DNA of 64,000 bases from Pseudarthrobacter siccitolerans (lineage in GTDB: Bacteria > Actinomycetota > Actinomycetes > Actinomycetales > Micrococcaceae). Below the pieces are notes generated by a model. That model was not told the origin of the DNA. It did no database searches and saw only the letters and a list, made by a program, of their open reading frames with translations. The stretch spans positions 3,596,001 to 3,660,000 of the forward strand of contig NZ_JAUSXB010000001.1 of the NCBI RefSeq assembly GCF_030823375.1, in the 5' to 3' direction. Below are positions 59,474 to 64,000 of the stretch, in pieces. Within the stretch, counting starts at the first letter, position 1, and each line of letters begins with the position of its first letter. The position numbers and the translations under genes are program-made.

Positions 59474-60895
59474 CTAACCGCCCGACGGCGCTATGTTGTG
59501 GTTCAGGCGCAGGAGATTCTGCGGATCGTAGCGGTCCTTAAGGGCCACGAGGCGCTGGTACTTTTCCTGTCCGTAGGCGCTGCGCGCGGCGTCCGGCGCC
59601 TGCACTCCCAGCTCCGCCCCCAGGAAGTTGACGTATTCGCCCTGCTCCGCGAACGGCTGCATCACCGCGTAGGCTTTGCGGGCGAATGCTGTGAGCCGTT
59701 CGTCTTCGGCGGGATCGCGCCAGAATCCGTAGACGTTGAGCCAGTACCGCGCGGACCTGTTCGGGAACGCCGTGGCGTCTTCCGGCACCCGCCCGAACAC
59801 GCCCTCCAGGTGATGGATATCGATGCCCGTTCCCTCCCATGCCAGCCCGGAAGCGAAGCCAACCACAACATCCACCACCTCCTCGTCCAGGCGGGAGAAC
59901 GAAAGGTTCTTCCAGTAGCCGCGTGAACCCTTGGGGAACACGGCGTCCATAACGCTTTGCCAGTCCGGCCACGACGTCGGTCCCACCTCCTCGCCGTCCG
60001 GCGGAGCAGCGACGCGGAGCTGGTCCACGAGCCGCAGACCTGCCTGGTGGTCTTCGGCTACCCACGCAAATCCAATGCTCATCCAGGGCTCGCTGCCCAT
60101 GCCGAACTCTGGTGGGAGTACCACGAACGAGATGATGGAGTTCATCTCGTCGGGCAGATCCCTGGTCCACGCATCGAAAGCGAGAAGGGCATGGCGCCAG
60201 TTGTCCGGGCGGTAGAAGAGATTCCCACCCAACGGCGCGGCCGGCAACGCGAGGGCGCGGAAGGTAAAGGAGGACACCACGCCGAAGTTTCCGCCGCCGC
60301 CGCGCACTCCCCAGAACAACTCCGGGTTCTCCTGGGCGCTGGCGCGGACATGCTCCCCGGCGGGAGTGACCACCTCCACAGCGTCCAGGTTGTCCAGGCT
60401 CAAGCCTCCGCTCCGGGTCAGCCAGCCCACCCCGCCGCCCAAGGTGAGTCCTGCCACTCCCGTTCCACTGATGACCCCTAGGGGTACTGCCAGGCCATGC
60501 GCGGCGGTGGCCCGGTCCACGTCCCCAAGGGTCGCTCCGGGTTCGACGGCAACAAGCCGGCTTTCGGCGTCGACGCTAACGCCCCGGTGCGATCCCAGGT
60601 CCAGGACCAGGCCGCCTTCCACAGTGCCGTGGCCGGCGATGTTGTGCCCGCCGCCGCGGACGGCCAGGGCGAGGCCTGTGCGCCGCGCGCTCTCCAGGAC
60701 GACGTCGATGTCCGCTACGGCCCCTGCCCTTGCGATGGCACGCGGACGCAGGTCGATCATGCCGTTCCATACCGCACGGGCTTCCTCATACTGGGCATCT
60801 TGCGGCTCGATCAACGATCCCTGCAGCCGCCCGCGCAACTCGTGCAGGGACTGCTGGAGCTCAGGTTCCGCCTGGTGTTCATGAACAGTGGCCAT
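59474..60895 (-). CDS. FAD-binding oxidoreductase, berberine-bridge type
   Basis: Flavin oxidase of 473 residues with a PCMH FAD domain. The likely covalent attachment His84 is in VRGGGHNIAGHG. GVAGLTLGGGVGWLTRSGGLSLDN lies at the second site, but the Cys of bicovalent enzymes is absent. A middle substrate domain and the C-terminal BBE motif (QEKYQRLVALKDRYDPQNLLRLN) complete it. Relatives oxidise sugars or aromatic alkaloids; the substrate is unknown. ATG 60895 is the family-like start, although the frame is open to 61249. It is convergent with tRNA-Thr(UGU). Confidence 0.88.
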   Translation of the reverse strand: MATVHEHQAEPELQQSLHELRGRLQGSLIEPQDAQYEEARAVWNGMIDLRPRAIARAGAVADIDVVLESARRTGLALAVRGGGHNIAGHGTVEGGLVLDLGSHRGVSVDAESRLVAVEPGATLGDVDRATAAHGLAVPLGVISGTGVAGLTLGGGVGWLTRSGGLSLDNLDAVEVVTPAGEHVRASAQENPELFWGVRGGGGNFGVVSSFTFRALALPAAPLGGNLFYRPDNWRHALLAFDAWTRDLPDEMNSIISFVVLPPEFGMGSEPWMSIGFAWVAEDHQAGLRLVDQLRVAAPPDGEEVGPTSWPDWQSVMDAVFPKGSRGYWKNLSFSRLDEEVVDVVVGFASGLAWEGTGIDIHHLEGVFGRVPEDATAFPNRSARYWLNVYGFWRDPAEDERLTAFARKAYAVMQPFAEQGEYVNFLGAELGVQAPDAARSAYGQEKYQRLVALKDRYDPQNLLRLNHNIAPSGG

Positions 60896-61084
60896 CGCTG
60901 ATACTTCCAGATCAAGGGCGAAAAGAATCCACCGGGAATACCGATGCCTGAGTTTAGGAGTGGCCCTTGAACGGGTCAACAACTTCTTTTTGCAGGAGCC
61001 CACCCGGGTATTACCGCACCGGATTAATCTGGGCGAGACCAGGACGAAACGCACCCACAACAATGGCTGCGTAGCCTCGCAGGC

Positions 61085-61288
61085 ATGACAACCCGATTTC
61101 CCGCCCGAGTCCGGACCTGGCTGGCGGATGCCTTCTACTACGAGACCCCCGGACAGGCGGCCGACGCTATGGCCGATGCCACCCGTTGGGGGTGGCTGCC
61201 GGCGCTCAGCGGAGTGGCGGCGGGGGCGGATCAGGCCCGCGGAAAGCACTCAGAAACCGCATCACAAGAGGCTGGATTGTCCGGTTGA
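61085..61288 (+). CDS. Possible small protein (67 aa)
   Basis: Open frame of 67 residues starting at ATG 61085 (MTTRFPARVRTWLADAFYYETP). It contains an aromatic stretch and an Ala/Trp-rich middle. There is no convincing ribosome binding site, no family, and no partner. It lies divergent from the BBE-type gene, in a region that should hold promoters. I keep it only as a possibility. Confidence 0.25.
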   Translation: MTTRFPARVRTWLADAFYYETPGQAADAMADATRWGWLPALSGVAAGADQARGKHSETASQEAGLSG

Positions 61289-61380
61289 GCACACTATTGC
61301 GCGGGTAAGGGCATTATGACCTAAACTGCTTCACTGAGGTGCCTGAAATGGCGCTGTGCAGCAACGAAAGTGAACACGCT

Positions 61381-61683
61381 ATGGCTACCGATTACGATGC
61401 TCCACGCAAGCAAGAAGAAGAGTCTCCCGGCGACTCACTCGAAGCCCTCCAGGCCTCCCGCGGCGGCAACGCCCAGACCGCGGTTATCGACGTTGACGAA
61501 AACGACACGGCCGAGGGCATTGACCTGCCCGGCGCCGATCTTTCCAACGAGGAACTGACGGTCATCGTTGTTCCCGAGCAGTCAGACGAATTCACCTGCT
61601 CATCGTGCTTCCTGGTCCGCCACCGCTCTCAGGTGGCCCGCGAGAAGAACGGCATGAAGTACTGCCGCGAGTGCGAAGGCTGA
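61381..61683 (+). CDS. DUF4193 zinc-ribbon-like protein
   Basis: Actinobacteria-specific protein of 100 residues. The acidic N-terminal half (MATDYDAPRKQEEESPGDSL, then VDENDTAEG) is likely flexible. The C-terminal half has paired CxxC knuckles (FTCSSCF and YCRECEG), suggesting a zinc site. LSNEELTVIVVPEQSDEF is the DUF4193 signature. The family may bind RNA polymerase or RNA, but that is unproven. ATG 61381 chosen because the family begins MATDYD. A strong terminator follows. Confidence 0.88.
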   Translation: MATDYDAPRKQEEESPGDSLEALQASRGGNAQTAVIDVDENDTAEGIDLPGADLSNEELTVIVVPEQSDEFTCSSCFLVRHRSQVAREKNGMKYCRECEG

Positions 61684-61698
61684 AACTTCAAGGGCAAG

Positions 61699-61743
61699 AC
61701 AGCGCCGGCCACCCCTTCGGGTGACCGGCGCTGTTTCGTCTTT
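61699..61743 (+). terminator. Terminator after the DUF4193 gene
   Basis: A 16-bp stem with one mismatch (ACAGCGCCGGCCACCC / GGGTGACCGGCGCTGT), loop CTTC, then TTCGTCTTT. Confidence 0.88.
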
Positions 61744-61959
61744 CCGCCGCGCCGTTATCCGGCATAACGGCCGGGTCCAGAAACGGCACCGGAACGGTTA
61801 AGGACAGCCGCAAATGGCCCCTGGATTTACAGCCGCGTGACACGGATCCGGTGTTCCTTACGGTTGCGCGCCGAAGCGGCTACAACCCTCGTTTCGGGCA
61901 CCTGACACTCCTACGCTTGAGCTATCCAACCGCACCACTTCCTCTGGATGGCACCCACA

Positions 61960-62508
61960 ATGAAAAAGCTCCTCCTCTGGCTCACGGCGCTCCTCGCGGC
62001 CGTCGGGCTGGGAATCCTGGCACCGGGGCCCGCCTCGGCAGCCACATCGTATTGCGGTCTCACATGGGGATCCCTGGCCAAAACCGGGCCGGATCTGAGC
62101 ACCGCCTCCGTCACCAACGTCCGCACGGGGCAGCATTACTGCTTCGACCGGATGGTGGTCGACCTCAACGGCCCCGTCAAGGGCTACACCGTCCGCTACG
62201 TCCCGGACATCGTCCAGGACGGCTCCGGCTTCACCATTCCGGTGCAGGGCAATGCTCGCCTGCAGGTCACCGTGAACGCACCCTCCTACGACCAGAACGG
62301 CAACGTCACCTACAACCCCGCCGCCAAGGCCGAGCTGTCCAACGTGGCCGGCTACCAGACCTTCCGGCAGGTGGTCTACGCCGGAAGCTTCGAGGGTTAC
62401 ACCAGTATCGGTATGGGCGTCCGCGCCCGGCTGCCGTTCCGGGTCCTGACACTGGACGGCCCGGGTTCGGGGTCCCGGCTGATAGTGGACGTGGCCCACT
62501 TCTGGTGA
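61960..62508 (+). CDS. Secreted AMIN-like domain protein
   Basis: Exported beta-rich protein of about 182 residues. Signal peptide MKKLLLWLTALLAAV to about residue 27, cut near ASA-AT. The mature part has two Cys (YCGLTW, YCFDR) probably forming a disulfide. It then shows the AMIN-like strands VTNVRTGQHYCFDRMVVDLNG, YTVRYVPDIVQDG and, at the end, PFRVLTLDGPGSGSRLIVDVAHFW. ATG 61948 is also possible (four more residues). AMIN-like domains are thought to bind cell-wall glycans; the role here is unknown. Confidence 0.82.
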   Translation: MKKLLLWLTALLAAVGLGILAPGPASAATSYCGLTWGSLAKTGPDLSTASVTNVRTGQHYCFDRMVVDLNGPVKGYTVRYVPDIVQDGSGFTIPVQGNARLQVTVNAPSYDQNGNVTYNPAAKAELSNVAGYQTFRQVVYAGSFEGYTSIGMGVRARLPFRVLTLDGPGSGSRLIVDVAHFW

Positions 62509-62546
62509 CGATCACTGCACGGCGACAACCGTGCAGCGGTAACCGC

Positions 62547-62594
62547 AAAAAAGGGTGCCGCACCCCGCTGATCCGGGATGCGGCACCTTTTTCC
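62547..62594. terminator. Bidirectional terminator between the AMIN-like and permease genes
   Basis: Stem AAGGGTGCCGCA / TGCGGCACCTTT (one wobble), with an A run on the left and T run on the right, so it works for both convergent genes. Confidence 0.85.
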
Positions 62595-62610
62595 GTGCGC
62601 TTGCTAGGCC

Positions 62611-64000
62611 CTATTCCGGCACCACCAGGGCCGGGGTGTCCTGCTTCAGGGTCTCGCCGCGGAAAAAGCCGGGGTGCGTGCGGGACATGACGAGCATGAC
62701 GACGGCGCCCAAGGCCAGGATGCCGATGCCCAGGATGAACACCAGGCCCACGCCGAAGACCTCGGAACCACTGCCGAACTCCGGCGCCAGGCTGTCCACG
62801 GCGGTCTGGGCGAACACCACGAACAGGCCCACGCCGCCCACCACCGGGCAAACCAGCCGGAGCACGAAGTGGCGCACGCTGTTGAACAGGCTGTGGCGGA
62901 AGTACCAGGTGCAGGCCAGTGCGGTGAGGCCGTAGTAGAAGCAGATCATCAGGCCCAGGGCCAGGATGGTGTCGTTCAGGACGTTTTCGCTGAGCACGTG
63001 CATCACCGCGTAGAACCCCGCGGACAGGATGCCGGCCGCGATGGTGGCGTAGCCCGGTGTCGCAAAGCGCTTGCTCACGCGGCTGAACGGTTCCGGCAGC
63101 GCCCCGTAGTGGGCCATGGCCAGCAGGCTCCTCGATGGCGACATGAACGTGGACTGCAGGGAAGCCGCGGAGCTGGAGAGCACGGCGAGGGACATCAGGA
63201 TGGCGAACGGTCCCATGATGGGCGAGGCCAGTGCCGTGAAGATGTTCTCGTGGTTTTCGACGTTGTTCAGGCCGTTGCCGGTATCACCCACGCCGGCGAA
63301 CATCATGGTGGCGATGCTGACCAGGAGGTAGATGGCCAGGACGATGACAGCCGTCAGGGTGCCGGCCACGCCGGCGGTCTTCTTGCCGTTGGCGGTTTCC
63401 TCGTTGACCGTCAGGCAGACGTCCCAGCCCCAGTACACAAAGATGGACAGGGAGATGCCGGCGGCGATCTGGCCGAAGGTTTCGATCTTGGTGACGTCGA
63501 ACCAGTCCCAGCTGAACGGGATCGCCGTTTCAGACGCGGACCAGTTGGCGAACGCCATGCCCACGAACAGGCCCAGCACCAGCAGCTGGAACCCCACCAG
63601 GCCGTACTGCACCACTTTGGTGGTGTGCAGGCCGCGGTAGCTGACCCACACTGCAAGGGCCACGAACACGAAGCAGGTGAGCACGTTCAGCGGCTTGTTG
63701 GCTGCGAGGTCAGCCAGTTCGGGTGAACCGGTGAGCTGGGAGAGGAAGAGGTAGAAGAAGTCGACGGCGACCCCGGCCAGGTTGGACAGGACGATGATGT
63801 TGGCTGCGAGGAGGCCCCATCCGCCCATCCAGCCCACCCAGGGGCCGAACGCTTTGGTGACCCACGTGAAGGTGGTGCCGCTGTCCGGGGAGTCGGCGTT
63901 GAGCTCCCGGTAGGCCAGGGACACCAGGATCATCGGGATGAACCCAATGAGGAAGATGACGGGCAGTTGCAGCCCTGCTTCGTTGACGGTGGGGCCCAGC
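62611..64000 (-). CDS. APC-family amino acid permease (5' end outside window)
   Basis: Integral membrane transporter of the amino acid/polyamine/organocation superfamily. 463 codons are visible and the frame is open to the window edge (upstream of the Met at 63933 it reads LGPTVNEAGLQLPVIFLIGF), so the start is missing. About eleven hydrophobic spans are seen. APC landmarks: AYRELNADSPDSGTTFTWV with FGPWVGWMGGW (span 2-3 region), SIFVYWGWDVCLTVNEE (span 6), and SPSRSLLAMAHYGALP (before span 9). Substrate not predictable. It ends at a bidirectional terminator. Confidence 0.9.
   Translation of the reverse strand, partial: LGPTVNEAGLQLPVIFLIGFIPMILVSLAYRELNADSPDSGTTFTWVTKAFGPWVGWMGGWGLLAANIIVLSNLAGVAVDFFYLFLSQLTGSPELADLAANKPLNVLTCFVFVALAVWVSYRGLHTTKVVQYGLVGFQLLVLGLFVGMAFANWSASETAIPFSWDWFDVTKIETFGQIAAGISLSIFVYWGWDVCLTVNEETANGKKTAGVAGTLTAVIVLAIYLLVSIATMMFAGVGDTGNGLNNVENHENIFTALASPIMGPFAILMSLAVLSSSAASLQSTFMSPSRSLLAMAHYGALPEPFSRVSKRFATPGYATIAAGILSAGFYAVMHVLSENVLNDTILALGLMICFYYGLTALACTWYFRHSLFNSVRHFVLRLVCPVVGGVGLFVVFAQTAVDSLAPEFGSGSEVFGVGLVFILGIGILALGAVVMLVMSRTHPGFFRGETLKQDTPALVVPE

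Overview
This window is high-GC chromosomal DNA from an actinobacterium of the family Micrococcaceae, most likely Arthrobacter or Pseudarthrobacter. Support comes from the 16S sequence type, a tRNA-free 16S-23S spacer, and actinobacterial markers: CarD, DUF4193, DUF2516, a SenX3/RegX3/PhoU locus, the GlgE pathway and an MsiK-type ABC ATPase. Nothing suggests a plasmid or an intact phage. No CRISPR array was seen.

Layout. 1-6.6 kb: aldo/keto reductase, AlkD-like repair protein, PepSY secreted protein, DUF1206 membrane protein, atypical SDR and several unknowns. 6.6-11.15 kb: a 4.5 kb genomic island at the 3' end of a tRNA-Thr(CGU) gene. It is bounded by direct repeats of about 100 bp (a 50-bp identical block covering the 3' 46 nt of the tRNA, plus the tRNA terminator). 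It carries a small hydrolase, a GNAT acetyltransferase, two mini-proteins, and an AlbA_2 (Schlafen-type) protein overlapping a polytopic membrane protein, but no recognisable integrase. 11.2-21 kb: conserved housekeeping genes (TAP-like hydrolase, holB, tmk, a gamma-synthase-family PLP enzyme, gpmA) and the phosphate locus phoU / senX3-regX3, with an 11-bp-period PHO-box-like array between the divergent genes. 21-26.5 kb: lipoprotein, carD, ispD-ispF (MEP isoprenoid pathway), cysS, rlmB.

26.5-41.8 kb is a glycogen/trehalose region: glgX; a barnase-like RNase with its barstar; a PoxB-like ThDP enzyme; glgP; and, divergent from glgP, the operon glgE-treS-(pep2::glgB). TreS converts trehalose to maltose, the Pep2 domain phosphorylates maltose, GlgE extends alpha-glucan with maltose-1-phosphate, GlgB branches it, and GlgX and GlgP break it down. 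Pep2 and GlgB are one 1232-residue polypeptide, with a possible internal start for free GlgB.

42-47.8 kb: a complete rrn operon (16S-23S-5S, no spacer tRNA) with promoter, leader motif, 23S processing stem and a strong terminator, followed by a cluster of about eight short REP-like repeats. 48-55.6 kb: SRPBCC protein, a GH13 glucosidase-lacI operon with two LacI-type operators, a GlcD-like FAD oxidase, a DUF4032 kinase-like protein and a UgpC/MsiK ATPase. 55.8-58.1 kb: otsA-otsB, the second trehalose route. The rest holds a membrane-anchored DsbA-like protein, tRNA-Thr(UGU), a BBE-type FAD oxidase, DUF4193, an AMIN-like secreted protein and a 5'-truncated APC permease.

The least explained part is the tRNA-Thr island, whose AlbA_2/membrane-protein pair is the best candidate here for an undescribed system. 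Its function is inference only.
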